A DNA stretch of 64,000 bases from assembly GCA_910573755.1 (NCBI GenBank), contig CAJTBO010000014.1, positions 1 through 64,000 of the forward strand, given 5' to 3'. Source of the stretch: Lachnospiraceae bacterium (GTDB lineage Bacteria > Bacillota > Clostridia > Lachnospirales > Lachnospiraceae). Shown piece by piece: positions 42,405 through 51,733 of this stretch. Numbering within the stretch: the stretch's first letter is position 1; each line of letters starts with the position of its first letter. The position numbers were made by a program, and so were the translations under genes. Under the pieces are notes generated by a model. The model had not been told where the DNA came from, ran no database searches, and saw nothing but the letters and a program-made list of their open reading frames with translations.

Positions 42405-42575
42405 TCACTGTTGCGGGATAAGCCCCCGGCGCGTGACATACTCCGTTGCAAAACGGCGGTGTTCCGCTTCCTTTTCCCGCCAATACTCCCATAATGCAGC
42501 GTCGGCGGCTTCCGCAACATTCATTAAAAACCGTTCAAGCTGCTTTTGTTTTTCCTCTGCGCTACGTTTCCTCAT
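42405..42575 (-). CDS. Small conjugation-module protein
   Basis: 56 residues, start at MRKRSAEEKQKQLERF after AGGAGG. Highly charged and helical (FLMNVAEAADAALWEYWREKEAEHRRFATEYVTRRGL). It overlaps the end of the coupling protein gene by 14 bp. Small proteins of this kind are common between virD4 and Maff2 in firmicute elements; role unknown. Confidence 0.65.
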   Translation of the reverse strand: MRKRSAEEKQKQLERFLMNVAEAADAALWEYWREKEAEHRRFATEYVTRRGLIPQQ

Positions 42576-43239
42576 GGTCTGCGTCCTCCTGTAAGTCTGC
42601 CGCGTCAATCTCGTAATAGTCAAAAACCTCGTCGGGCTTGACAATGGCGGGGCGGCGTTTAAGGTGCTTTTCCATGTCAAAGGCGTTCTTCGGGTCTGCG
42701 TCGGACAGGTACTTGTATTTCGGGTGCTTCGTTATGTCGAATTTATCCGAAAAGAACGGGCGCACCCCGCGTAGCTGCAAGATACATTTCCCTCCGTCCA
42801 TGACTGCGATTTCATCTTCCGTCATAAGCTGCTTTCCCAATTTCTGATAGTTCAGCCCATGCGAAAGCTCCCGCCCCCTTGTTTCGGACGTGTTAAAGCT
42901 GTCTATCGTTTCTTTTCCTAAAATTTCCGATATTTCTTTAAGGGTGGTTTTCTCCTTGCCGCCCAAGAAAAGCGTGGTGTCGCAGTTGCCGACTATGGTA
43001 TCGGCGTTGTCTTTGTAAATGGCTTTTAGCTGTGACTGGCTCTGCAAGATGATTGACGCGGATATTTCCCGGCTCCGTATCGTTGCAATGAACTTTTCAA
43101 ACTTCGGTATCTGCCCGATATTCGCAAATTCATCAAGTAAGCACCTTACATGGACGGGAAGCCGCCCGCCGTATTCATCATCTGCCTTGTCGCATAAAAG
43201 GTTGAATAACTGTGTGTAGAGAATACTCACGACAAAGTT
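42562..43239 (-). pseudogene. pcfC: Coupling protein PcfC/VirD4, C-terminal exon
   Basis: Encodes about 225 residues starting at NFVVSILYTQLFNLLCDKADDEYGG. Contains the Walker B-like LLDEFANIGQIPKFEKFIATIRSREIS and Q-loop SIILQSQSQLKAIY of VirD4 ATPases. It is joined in frame to the middle part if the group II intron (43240-45748) is removed (DTF to NFV). The acidic tail reaches EDADHEET. The full protein would be about 600 residues and would feed DNA to the conjugation channel. Confidence 0.88.
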
Positions 43240-45748
43240 GTAGGGTAGGAAAGTGCCGCCTTGCCGTATTTCTAGGGTAGGTCTGCACAGTCCCCCCTCA
43301 GAACCGTGCTTACAACTCTCGCTGTACACGGCTCCGTCTTTGCTTGGTCAATAAAAAACTCATTGGTTGTGAATCTTGATATGGCACTGTTTGCATACTA
43401 CAAGAGTTTTTCGCCGTTTGGCTATCATCGCACGCTCCCAATCCTCTTTTCCTTTCAGATTTTTGAGTTTGTTGATGTGATGAACCTCATAGCAGTCACT
43501 TTCGGTTGTACCACACAATTCACAAGTGTGTGCCTTTAGTCGCTTTTCAAACGTATTTACCGACATTCTGTATATCTGCGTTGCATAGGTAATTCTATTG
43601 GTAGGGTTCTTCACGTTTTTACTGTCAGCATATTTGGCAAAATAACATCTTTTCAGCCCCTGCTTTGTTTCATATGGGATACCCCATTCGCCTTTGCCGT
43701 CCTTAAACTTTCTTATCATTTTAGGTACAGAACTTCTATGCTTATTGGCAAGGGTTCGCAAGCAGCTATATTCCATCAGGTATGTCAGATAGCATAATCT
43801 GTTGAAATTACTCGCCAGACTGTAGTAATTGCATATCCCCCGCAACTCGCTGTTATAGCTTGACACTATTTCAAGGTCTGAAAGATGCAATAGTTCCGCC
43901 CGGTGGACTGGACGTAAATTTCCATTAAGTTCCTGTATTGCGATGCCTTTTGAAAAGATAAATTTGTGGATTTTATCCGAAAGAGGAACCACAAGTTCAA
44001 CTTTGTTGCTCATTGTTCGTTTAGCGTGTTTCATTTTGCCGACACGCTTTACTTTTGCGTCACGCCTTACACGAATGTCATAGCCAAGGAAGCGTGCATA
44101 ATTATTGCTGTGGGTAATAAGCGTCTTTTCATCACTTAATTCCATTTTCAGTGCCTGTCCGATAAACTCGGCAAGTTTTCGCTTGATTTCCACACAGTCT
44201 TCACGGCTTCCATTCACACCGACTAAAAAATCGTCCGCATACCGTATATATTTGATTTTCTTATCGGTCTGCGATTTAGCAGGAGTTTTCAGCACCAGTT
44301 TATGGATACGTTTGTATTCATTAATCCAGTTCTGCCGTTCCTCACCGCTTGATTCGTTGATGTGCCTTCGGGCTACCGTCTGTTTGCTTAACAATGCCCG
44401 GTATTCCGGCGTGTAGTTTTTTTCTTCATAAACATCGAAATCAGCTTTTAGCTTCATCACAAATTTATCCAGCTCATGAAGATAAATATTGGCGAGTATC
44501 GGTGAGATAATCCCGCCCTGTGGAGTTCCGCTGTATGTACCATAGTAGCGCCAATCTTCCATATATCCCGCTTTCATAAACTTGTGTATCAGCTTAATCA
44601 GCCGTGTGTCCTTGATTTTACTGTTAATCAGGCTTGCTAATACAGTGTGGTTAATGTTATCAAAACAGCCTTTAATGTCACCCTCAACGAACCACCTTGC
44701 CCCGGTAAATTCTTTTTTAATTCAGTCAGGGCAGTATGGCAGCTTCTGTTTGGTCTGAATCCATGTGAGCAGTTTAGAAAAACAGGTTCATATACGGCTT
44801 GCAGTACCATTCTAAGGGCTTCCTGTACCAGCTTGTCTGTGAATGTGGGTATCCCAAGCGGCCGCTTCTTTTTACTGTTTGACTTTTCAATGTAAGTTCG
44901 GCGTACCGGCTTAGGTTGATAGGTTTCATCTGTCAGCGATTTTATGATTTTTGCGATTTTTGTTTCGCTGAAACCATCTGCTGTGTCATGGTTTACCCCT
45001 TTTGTTGCCGCTCCATTATTGGCATACAGATTCCTGTACGCTTCATAATAGATGTCAGGGCGCAACAGGTAACGGTATAACTTGGTGAATACTTCTTCTT
45101 TGTTACGGTTTGAGTTCTTATTGATTCTTGCTAAAATCTCCATTGTTGGTTTCATTATGAGGTTTTCCTCCCTAATCAATTTTTGATTTTAGTACGCATT
45201 GACTACGCCCCTTCGCCATGTGAGCGGCGTTACCGCTTCCGGTTTTACGGCTATCCCTGTCAGTTCAGGGTTCTCGGACTACTACGGGCGTTCCGTACCC
45301 ATGCAGGATATTCAGGCTCTGCGCCATAGCCAGTTCATGGCATTCCTGTTTAGGGTATCCCCAGTTAGCACTCTGCCTCGGTAAGTGTGGATTGTCGGCT
45401 CTGCTTTCGTTTCGTTAATACAGGTTCTCCTGCTTGTCACGTGTGATTGTGATAACCGTTTACTAACGTTCAAGTAGCAAACGCCACACGTCAGAGGTTA
45501 CAGGCACTTTCCTCCGTCTGGACGCAACAGAAACTTGAAACTCACATTCAGTAAATCCAACTTAAACCTCATATCCACTTGGTCTTGCGGTTCAGTCGTG
45601 CCCGATTGCCTTTGGGCAACTTACCGCTTCCCTGCCGTGCTGTGTTCCCGTGTCAGCTTTCGCCTTTCGGTCAGGCAGGCGACCTCCCGCGTTATCATGC
45701 GGAACAGTACCAATAATCTGCAATGCAAAATGCCCTATCTGGGCGCAC
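43240..45748 (-). mobile_element. Group II intron in coupling protein gene
   Basis: 2509 bp. On the minus strand the intron begins GTGCGCCC after exon end GACACCTTT and ends CTACCCTAC before AACTTTGTC, giving the canonical GUGYG start and AY end. Removing it restores the pcfC frame. It encodes a reverse transcriptase with YADD and an HNH endonuclease domain. The 5' part (45180-45748) holds the ribozyme domains I-III, the last 120 bp domains V/VI. Confidence 0.92.
43360..45155 (-). pseudogene. ltrA: Group II intron reverse transcriptase-maturase-HNH, frameshifted
   Basis: Start at MKPTMEILARINKNS after GGGAGG. Order: RT domain (RRTYIEKSNSKKKRPLGIPTFTDKL, FRPNRSCHTAL, GTPQGGIISPILANIYLHELD, IRYADDFLVG), maturase X domain, and C-terminal HNH (CELCGTTESDCYEVHHINKL, CKQCHIKIH). 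The frame changes by -1 at 44712-44718, exactly at A-AAA-AAG, after LTELKK. Downstream sense continues as EFTGARWFVEGDIKG. Either one A was lost from a run of seven, or the heptamer is a working slippery site. Confidence 0.85.
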
Positions 45749-46346
45749 AAAGGTGTCGTCGGTGTCGCTGATAATCACGAAAAGGGCGGTCTTTCTGTCG
45801 CCTATGGTGTCAAGCTCCATTTCGTCGGTTTCCATAAGCTCCCGCAGCTCCTTAATGTCGAATGGGGCTAACCTCGCGCCGCATGAGATAAGTATGCTTT
45901 TTGCGGTCTTGCCCGCCGCAAGTTTGTATTTTTTGTACTGCTTGACTGCAAAATGTTCCGGGTCTTTTTCTTCCAGACGTTCAAACATGAGGTCAACCGG
46001 GTTCTGGAAGTCCTCGTCGTCCTCGCGGGCTTCCGACGCATTTATCATTTCAAGCAGCGTCGTGAAGTTCTTCTCGTCCTCCGGGGCTTCATACCAGATA
46101 TAGCCGATTAGCGCGGCGTAGTAGAGCTTTTCCGCTTTCACCCAGAAATCCTCGCCGGATTTTTCCCCGTCGCCTTTGGTGTTGGCGATAATGGTATTGA
46201 CTAACTTCAAAATGTCCTTTTCGCTCCGCAGATAGGCAAAGGGATTGTATTTCATGGATTTTTTGAAGTTAATCGTATTTAGCACTTTGATACGGTATTT
46301 GTACCGCTGTAACATTTTCCCGGTTTCCAAAATCAGTGTTCCTTTT
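45749..46346 (-). pseudogene. pcfC: Coupling protein PcfC/VirD4, middle part
   Basis: About 199 codons from PKGTLILETGKML to DTDDTF. Includes INFKKSMKYNPFAYLRSEKDI and GEDFWVKAEKLYYAALIGYI, typical of TcpA/VirD4 proteins. The expected preceding TDP is found at 57012, on the far side of the inserted element, so this stretch has no start of its own. Confidence 0.88.
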
Positions 46347-46387
46347 GGTAATGTCAAGTAGGGAACAAGAAAAAGTGTATCTTCTTT

Positions 46388-46573
46388 TCAGTTGGTTACA
46401 CTGTCCTTGTCATTCTCAATAAGCCGCACTACCTTGTCCGTAAAGGTTTCCCGGCTTGTTTCGCTGAAATGGATATGTATGTCAAAGGTGGTATTCCCTA
46501 TCCGCTTCACAAGGTCGGGCTTCGCATCCAGAGGGGCGGCGGTGCGGCTGGTCTTGCTGGTGTCATTGTTCAT
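46388..46573 (-). CDS. TnpW-like transposon protein
   Basis: 61 residues. PDLVKRIGNTTFDIHIHFSETSRETFTDKVVRLIEND matches the TnpW family of Tn4451/Tn4453-type elements. Function unknown. Overlaps the preceding ATPase gene by ATGA. It is the last gene before the left end of the element. Confidence 0.8.
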   Translation of the reverse strand: MNNDTSKTSRTAAPLDAKPDLVKRIGNTTFDIHIHFSETSRETFTDKVVRLIENDKDSVTN

Positions 46574-47421
46574 AGGCTCTCCTTTCCGTTCATCAGTCCT
46601 TTTAACCGTTCCATTTTCCCCTGTGCTGTGGATTTTCTGATATTTTCCCCGGTGAAGAATACCGGGCAGCACATTTCAAGCAGACGGTCATAAATCCGGG
46701 CATGGGCGGTGTCCTCCGGGTGCTGTAATTCCTCCAGCGTCAAATTCGTTGTGACAATTAGCGGCTTCCGGCTTCGGTATCGGCTGTCAACCACGTTGTA
46801 AACCTGTTCAAGCCCGTATTCCGTGCCGCGCTCCATGCCGAAATCGTCAAGGATAAGCAGAGGGAAGCGGCAAAGGCGGTCTATGTATTCGTTCCTGCCC
46901 TTGTAGCTGGCGGCAAGGTCATTGAGTATCAAGGCAAAATTCGTCATGCACACGGAAATCTCACGCTCCATAAGGGCGTTGGCGATACACCCGGCAAAAT
47001 AGCTCTTGCCTGTGCCTACCTTGCCCCATAGCAGATAGCCGATATTTTCCGCTTTCATTTCCTCCCAGTTCGCCGCATAGAATAAAGCCTTATCCATTTG
47101 GGGGCATTTGCCGTTGTCATTTCCAAAAGTCCACTGGCGCATGGCGGCGTTGGAAAATCCCCGGCGTTTCAGTTCTTCCACGGTGTCGCGGTGCTTGCGC
47201 TCCCGGTCGGCGGCTTCCTGCTTTTCCCGGCGTTTGCGCTGGCAGTCACATTCTTTCGGGTGTCGGTCACGTCCGAAAAGCCCCTTTCCCTCGGTGAAAT
47301 AGGCTTCTTTGGGCTGGCGGCAGCTCCCGCAATATAAAAGCCCGTCCTCGCCTGTGTAGTCCTCCGGCTCTGGCTCTGTTTCTGTGGCAAGCCGGAAAAT
47401 GGCGTTATCATAATCACACAT
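46570..47421 (-). CDS. DnaC/IstB-like ATP-binding protein
   Basis: 283 residues, start at MCDYDNAIF after GGAGG. An N-terminal cysteine cluster (LLYCGSCRQPK, CDCQRKR) may bind zinc. AAA+ core: LLWGKVGTGKSYFAGCIANAL Walker A, LLILDDFGMERGTEYGLEQVYNVVDSRYR Walker B and sensor region, LIVTTNLTLEEL. It is a helicase-loader-like protein that would help the RepA-type initiator copy the excised element. Confidence 0.88.
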   Translation of the reverse strand: MCDYDNAIFRLATETEPEPEDYTGEDGLLYCGSCRQPKEAYFTEGKGLFGRDRHPKECDCQRKRREKQEAADRERKHRDTVEELKRRGFSNAAMRQWTFGNDNGKCPQMDKALFYAANWEEMKAENIGYLLWGKVGTGKSYFAGCIANALMEREISVCMTNFALILNDLAASYKGRNEYIDRLCRFPLLILDDFGMERGTEYGLEQVYNVVDSRYRSRKPLIVTTNLTLEELQHPEDTAHARIYDRLLEMCCPVFFTGENIRKSTAQGKMERLKGLMNGKESL

Positions 47422-47485
47422 AAAATCGTCCTCCTTGTTCATGGTCTTATTCACGCCCTGTTTACGGGGCGTTTTATCTCCGCTG

Positions 47486-48235
47486 TCAAAGGCTCTCGCC
47501 CTCTTTGAAAGAATAATCGGGGATTCCCTTTTTCGGGTTCTCCTTTTTCTCCCTGTCCGCCCACCTGTAAAGCGTGGCGGCATGGTTCGCATAGTCATTC
47601 CCGCTGGAAGCAATGTACCGGCTCATTTCCTCAATAAGCCGTTCAAGGCAGTCCGGGTATTCCTGCTTCAGCTCCGCATACTCGCTTTCAGTGAGGAAAA
47701 CATTCTGGTATTTGCCATAGGGCGCGGGCGGCTCTCCACTCGCTCCCATTCGTTGGCTCTCTTTTAGTTTGTTTATATTTAGTTGGTTAGGGTAAAGTTT
47801 TCTTTGTATCATAGGTAAAGTTTTCTTTGTGTCTGATGTACAGTTTTCTTTAGGACTGACATCAAGATTTCTTTGTGTCATATCTAAAGAAACCTTTACT
47901 ACTTCCGGCACTTTCACATAAAGGCGGTTCGGCGCGGAAAATCCCCGGCGTTCCCTCTCTAAAAGCCCGGCAATATCCAGTTCTTTTAGGGAGTTCTGTA
48001 TTGTCATGGTGCTTTTATCCAGTATTTCCGCTATCTCTGCTATGGGGTAGACAATATACGTCCTGCCCTCATTGTCCTGCCAGCCGTTCTTCTGTGAGAG
48101 GGTGGAACGGTCAAGGAGCAGCGCATAAAGCAGCTTTGCAGTCTGTGACAAGTCCATTTTCAGCAGAAATCGGGGATAGGGGAAAAAGGGCGGCATTGTG
48201 GTGTTGGCTGTAATGTATTCGGTTATGGTTTTCAC
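47486..48235 (-). CDS. repA: RepA-N-type replication initiator
   Basis: 249 residues from a GTG that overlaps the stop of a short upstream frame (GTGA) and follows AGGAG. TMPPFFPYPRFLLKMDLSQTAKLLYALLLDRSTLSQKNGWQDNEGRTYIVYPIAEIAEILDKSTMTIQNSLKELDIAGLLERERRG is the RepA_N winged-helix domain. The C-terminal part (YPDCLERLIEEMSRYIASSGNDYANHAATLYRW) is DnaD-like. It would start replication of the circular form. ATG 48196 is an alternative start. Confidence 0.88.
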   Translation of the reverse strand: MKTITEYITANTTMPPFFPYPRFLLKMDLSQTAKLLYALLLDRSTLSQKNGWQDNEGRTYIVYPIAEIAEILDKSTMTIQNSLKELDIAGLLERERRGFSAPNRLYVKVPEVVKVSLDMTQRNLDVSPKENCTSDTKKTLPMIQRKLYPNQLNINKLKESQRMGASGEPPAPYGKYQNVFLTESEYAELKQEYPDCLERLIEEMSRYIASSGNDYANHAATLYRWADREKKENPKKGIPDYSFKEGESL

Positions 48236-48366
48236 CTCCTGTCTGTGGCTTCTGTTACGCATTTAAAACGGCTTTTTTGGGGGTAAAGGATAAAAGTACC
48301 GCATACCCGTTGAGCAGTAGCCGGGAAGCCTTGATTTACGGGGGTTCTGTGTTTTCTAAAGCGTGA
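48232..48366 (-). CDS. Short leader-like frame before repA
   Basis: 44 codons ending with FILYPQKSRFKCVTEATDRR. Its stop codon overlaps the repA GTG. A similar peptide end (YPPKPRFYCVT) precedes the DUF6017 initiator at 59278. Its 5' part overlaps the Cys_rich_VLP gene. Expression is unproven; it may couple translation to repA. Confidence 0.35.
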   Translation of the reverse strand, partial: SRFRKHRTPVNQGFPATAQRVCGTFILYPQKSRFKCVTEATDRR

Positions 48367-48722
48367 CATTTCCCCCTCTGTTTCCGCTTGCGCTGTGCGG
48401 CTCTGGTTCTTTTCATGCGTCCAGCGCAATCGGGGCAGTATTTCCCCCGGTTGGATTTTGGGAGAAACTGACCGCCGCACTCGGTACAGTGTTTCAGTTC
48501 TGCCCGGTGCAAAAGGGCGGCTTCCAGTTTCCAGTCAAGGGGAAGCACGGCGGCAGTGAACCAGCGGCAGAGAAGCGAATAGCTGATACTCTGGACGCAT
48601 ACACAAGGCTCGCCGTTATCCAGCACAATACAGTTGCCGTTATCGTAGTTACAGCACTCATGCACAAGGCGGCGGGCGGCTCTGTACTGTGGGTAGTCCA
48701 TGTAGGGGAGTTTACCGTTCAT
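48336..48722 (-). CDS. Cysteine-rich VLP-domain protein
   Basis: 128 residues. Cysteine pairs ECCNYDNGNCIVLDNGEPCVC and CTECGGQFLPKSNRGKYCPDCAGRM show the Cys_rich_VLP family, common in mobilizable firmicute elements. Two likely zinc knuckles and a basic tail (RTRAAQRKRKQRG) suggest nucleic-acid binding. Start overlaps the relaxase 3' end by 11 bp. Confidence 0.85.
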   Translation of the reverse strand: MNGKLPYMDYPQYRAARRLVHECCNYDNGNCIVLDNGEPCVCVQSISYSLLCRWFTAAVLPLDWKLEAALLHRAELKHCTECGGQFLPKSNRGKYCPDCAGRMKRTRAAQRKRKQRGKCHALENTEPP

Positions 48723-50352
48723 TTACCCGCCCCTTTCCGCGCTCTGGCTCGCGCCTTAAAATCTGCTCAATGTTGCCCTTTACGGTCTGCAATTCCTTTG
48801 TGCGTTCCCTCTTTTCCCGGTACTCGTTGTAAAGGGCGTTTTTCTCTTTGGTAAGCTGCTCAATCTCGGTCTGTAATGCTTTGGACGCTGGCAGCTTTTG
48901 GATTCCCTGTGCCTTAAAAAACCGGGTGGCAGCTTCGGCTATGATAAAATCGCTTTCGTGCTGCTCCCGGTAGTTCTTGCGGGCTTTCTCTGTTTTCTGT
49001 GCTTTCAGCCCGTCACGGGCTGGCTTGGTCTTGATGTACGCCAATAGCTGTTTCTGTAAGTCCTTTTTCTCCCGTAAAGTGCTTTCCACGGCTTTCAGTT
49101 TGGCATGGACGCTGTTCAGTTCCGCACTGGCGGCGGCAAGGGCGGCTTCCAGTTCTTCCGGGGAAGAAAAGCCGGATTTCTCGTAAACGCTCATGGTAGC
49201 CGCCATTTGCTTCAAGTTGTGCAAGGTCGCCCACTTTTCATAGCCCCGCCCCTTGCCCTCGGCTTTCTTGGCGGCTATGTCTACCATGCGTTGTACTCCG
49301 TCATTTTTCGGGGCGTTTATGGCGGCTTTGTTGCGCTGTAAGCGGTCTTTTATGCTGCGGGGGTATTCCTGTTGGGGTAGGGGCGTTTCGGCGGCTCTGG
49401 CGGCGTTCTGTGCGTTTATGGTGAGTGTTTCCAGCACGGCGGCACGGTCAAAATCATCACCTAATTTCCGGGCGGTGATGGGCTTCGTCCTGTCCGGCGT
49501 GAGATAGGATAGCCGCCCCCGGCTCTCCTTGACGGTCACGCCCTGTTGTAGCAGTTTCCCGGAGAAGTCCTCAAAAGAGATAGCAGAGGACAGGGCGGCT
49601 CGGATTGTGCGCCGTAGTTTCTCCTTGTCGGTTTCAAACTTGGTCTGCTTGGGCGGCTCTCCTGTGACAGCTTGGGAAGCGTTCCCTTTATCCAGTGCGG
49701 CTTGTCCTTTCCGTTTCGCCCAATACTCGCGCTCGGTAATGCGGTTCTTGCTCCCGTTCAGCAAGTCAATCTGATAGAGGTTTTCCCGGTGGCACATCTC
49801 CATGACTTCCGCTTTGAAATACTCCATAGCTGCGTCCGTACAGCGGTGCTTGCAGCCCTCCCTTGTGTCGGCTGGTCTTTCCATGTAGGGCAGTAACGGA
49901 ACTTCCGCAATCCTTAAAGAATTGATTACGATATGCACATGGATATTGCCGCTGTGGTTATGCCCGTCCGGGTGGGTGCATACCAACGCTTGGTGTCCGG
50001 GGAAATGCGTCTTGCAAAATTCCTCGCCCAATGCCTGCGCCCGGTCTACGGTCAAGCCGTTGTCGGGTGCGTCACGGGGGTCAAAACTGATAATGTAATG
50101 GTGGCTCTTTACGTCCTCCCGTTTTTGGTTCTTGCCGTATTTCAGATTGGAGCGCATACACGCTATGGCGAAATCTTCCCCGCCGCAATTCAGAGAGGAA
50201 ATGAGATAGCCTGTCCTCGGTATTATCTGCTCGTTTTTATCCAGTGTGGGCTTCATGGTAAACTCGTCATGCTCAAAGGTTAGGTACTGCTCGGCTGCTC
50301 CATAGTTGGCATTTTTAGAGCTGATATGTTTGAACGTTGCCAACGGCTTCAC
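48712..50352 (-). CDS. Relaxase/mobilization nuclease, MobP type
   Basis: 546 residues from a GTG start that lies inside the mobC 3' end. Motif III is GNIHVHIVINSL with the metal-binding HxH; SHHYIISFDP is an adjacent strand of the relaxase fold. The catalytic Tyr is probably in the N-terminal part (NYGAAEQYLTFE). Long coiled-coil C-terminus (residues 380-546, with KAVESTLREKKDLQKQLL and LQTEIEQLTKEKNALYNEYREKRERTKEL). It nicks oriT and leads the strand into a recipient through another element's channel. Confidence 0.9.
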   Translation of the reverse strand: MKPLATFKHISSKNANYGAAEQYLTFEHDEFTMKPTLDKNEQIIPRTGYLISSLNCGGEDFAIACMRSNLKYGKNQKREDVKSHHYIISFDPRDAPDNGLTVDRAQALGEEFCKTHFPGHQALVCTHPDGHNHSGNIHVHIVINSLRIAEVPLLPYMERPADTREGCKHRCTDAAMEYFKAEVMEMCHRENLYQIDLLNGSKNRITEREYWAKRKGQAALDKGNASQAVTGEPPKQTKFETDKEKLRRTIRAALSSAISFEDFSGKLLQQGVTVKESRGRLSYLTPDRTKPITARKLGDDFDRAAVLETLTINAQNAARAAETPLPQQEYPRSIKDRLQRNKAAINAPKNDGVQRMVDIAAKKAEGKGRGYEKWATLHNLKQMAATMSVYEKSGFSSPEELEAALAAASAELNSVHAKLKAVESTLREKKDLQKQLLAYIKTKPARDGLKAQKTEKARKNYREQHESDFIIAEAATRFFKAQGIQKLPASKALQTEIEQLTKEKNALYNEYREKRERTKELQTVKGNIEQILRREPERGKGRVNER

Positions 50353-50710
50353 CTACTTTCTGCAAGACTTCAAACTTCAAGGCGGCAAGCTCCGCTGTGG
50401 CGGCTCGCACTTCTTGGGAGAGTGCGTTATAAGGTGCGCCGTACTCGTTCAGACAGCGGGCAATCTGGTTCAAGTTGCCGCCGATTTTCCCATACTCGGC
50501 GGTTAGCTTCCCAACAGCAGAAAGTAATTCATCATTGACCGGGGAAACGGTGATTACCGGGCATATCCTTGACTTGGTGAGGGCTTGCCGGATAAACTCG
50601 GCTTGGCTCATTTTGCAGAGGGCGGCACGCTCGGAAAACTCGGCGTATTCTTCCCCGGTCAAGCGTGTTTTGATTACCCGGCGGCGGTGTGGCGTGTTGT
50701 ATTTTTTCAT
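50315..50710 (-). CDS. mobC: MobC-like relaxosome protein
   Basis: 131 residues, start at MKKYNTPHRRRVIKTRLTGEEYAEF after AGGAGG; upstream in-frame ATGs are ignored for lack of a binding site. Ribbon-helix-helix-like N-terminus (SERAALCKMSQAEFIRQAL) and MobC core GGNLNQIARCLNEYG. It helps the relaxase open oriT. Overlaps the relaxase gene by 38 bp. Confidence 0.9.
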   Translation of the reverse strand: MKKYNTPHRRRVIKTRLTGEEYAEFSERAALCKMSQAEFIRQALTKSRICPVITVSPVNDELLSAVGKLTAEYGKIGGNLNQIARCLNEYGAPYNALSQEVRAATAELAALKFEVLQKVGEAVGNVQTYQL

Positions 50711-50771
50711 GGCTGTGAACCTCCTTTCGTGGGTGGATTTTTCAAGCGGCGCAAGCCGCAAAAGGGCGGGC

Positions 50772-50793
50772 TTGGGGTGGCAACCCCAACAAG
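50772..50793. other. Candidate oriT hairpin of the nested element
   Basis: TTGGGGTGGCAACCCCAA (50772-50789) forms a 7-bp stem with loop GGCA and is followed by CAAG. It lies 62 bp upstream of mobC, the usual position for oriT. A look-alike hairpin followed by CAAG lies at 63948-63967. Confidence 0.55.
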
Positions 50794-50850
50794 ATTCCCG
50801 CAGGACAAAATGAGCCGGTAGGCGAAATTTGGTACTGTGGTAGAATCTTG

Positions 50851-50914
50851 CTCTTAGTAACTGACGGATTCCGCTGTGCTGGCTCTTAGTAACTGACGGA
50901 TTCCGCTGTGCTGG
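50851..50914. repeat. 32-bp tandem duplication
   Basis: Two perfect direct copies (50851-50882 and 50883-50914), each beginning CTCTTAGTAACTGACGG. They lie between the mob genes and the end of sigma cassette C, maybe at a junction. Confidence 0.9.
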
Positions 50915-51012
50915 CTTTCGCCGTTTTCCCCCGGCTTGCGTGGCGTGGATTCTGCCAATTTTGCGGCGGTATTTTCCCATACAGTAAAGCCGGAAATAAG
51001 CAAAATGGGCGC

Positions 51013-51046
51013 AAAAAAACAGGAAACCTTTTTCCTTGATTTCCTG
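51013..51046 (-). terminator. Terminator of cassette C
   Basis: CAGGAAA / TTTCCTG stem with a seven-base T-run on the minus strand. Same design as cassettes A and B. Confidence 0.88.
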
Positions 51047-51083
51047 TTTCGTATCTTCGCCAATAGCGGCGGTTATCCTGTTG

Positions 51084-51512
51084 CTATTCCCCGGAAGTAA
51101 ACTTGTAGCCTATGCCTAAAACGGTCTTTATATAGGTGGGGCGGCGGCTGTCCGGCTCTATCTTTTTCCGTAGATTGCATATCACATTTGCCACGTTTGA
51201 CTGGCAGCTTTCGCTTTCCATGCTCCACACGGCTTCAAAGATTTGCGCTTTTGTGAATACCCTCCCCGGACTGGCGGCAAGGTAACAGAGTGCGCCATAT
51301 TCCAGACGGGTGAGGTAAATGTCCGTGCCGTCTTTTAATACCCGGCGTTGGTGTAATCTGATTTCCAATCCCGGAAAAATAAGCGCCGGGGAGTGGGGCG
51401 GCTGTATGGCTTCCAGCGGTATCATATCGGCAAGGGCGGCTATGACTTTCTCAACCGCTTTTTCTTCGGTGTCGCTGAATGTAAGCATGACTATTTTCCC
51501 GACAAATACCAC
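51084..51512 (-). CDS. Orphan winged-helix protein of cassette C
   Basis: 142 residues. IFPGLEIRLHQRRVLKDGTDIYLTRLEYGALCYLAASPGRVFTKAQIFEAVW and the final wing match copies A and B closely. No receiver domain. The GTG lies inside GGAGG as in the other two copies. Confidence 0.85.
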   Translation of the reverse strand: MVFVGKIVMLTFSDTEEKAVEKVIAALADMIPLEAIQPPHSPALIFPGLEIRLHQRRVLKDGTDIYLTRLEYGALCYLAASPGRVFTKAQIFEAVWSMESESCQSNVANVICNLRKKIEPDSRRPTYIKTVLGIGYKFTSGE

Positions 51513-51532
51513 CTCCCGTTATGCAGTCCTTT

Positions 51533-51733
51533 TCAGTCAAAACGGAACTGGAACAGAGCGGTGATAAGCCGCTGTTTTATGCTGTCCTCGGTGTCTATGT
51601 TGACGTGTCCGTTTTCAAGGGCGGCAAAGCGGATTCTCTTGCTGTAATGCCGTAAAACCTCGTCCACGGCTTCCGGCTCTCCGCTGGTCGCCCGGACAAT
51701 GGTTTCATACGGTATAAGGTTAGGATTCCCCAT
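51533..51733 (-). CDS. HTH_16-type protein of cassette C
   Basis: 66 residues: MGNPNLIPYETIVRATSGEPEAVDEVLRHYSKRIRFAALENGH and a shorter end than copies A and B (it stops after QFRFD). Overlaps the sigma gene by 14 bp. Confidence 0.85.
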   Translation of the reverse strand: MGNPNLIPYETIVRATSGEPEAVDEVLRHYSKRIRFAALENGHVNIDTEDSIKQRLITALFQFRFD

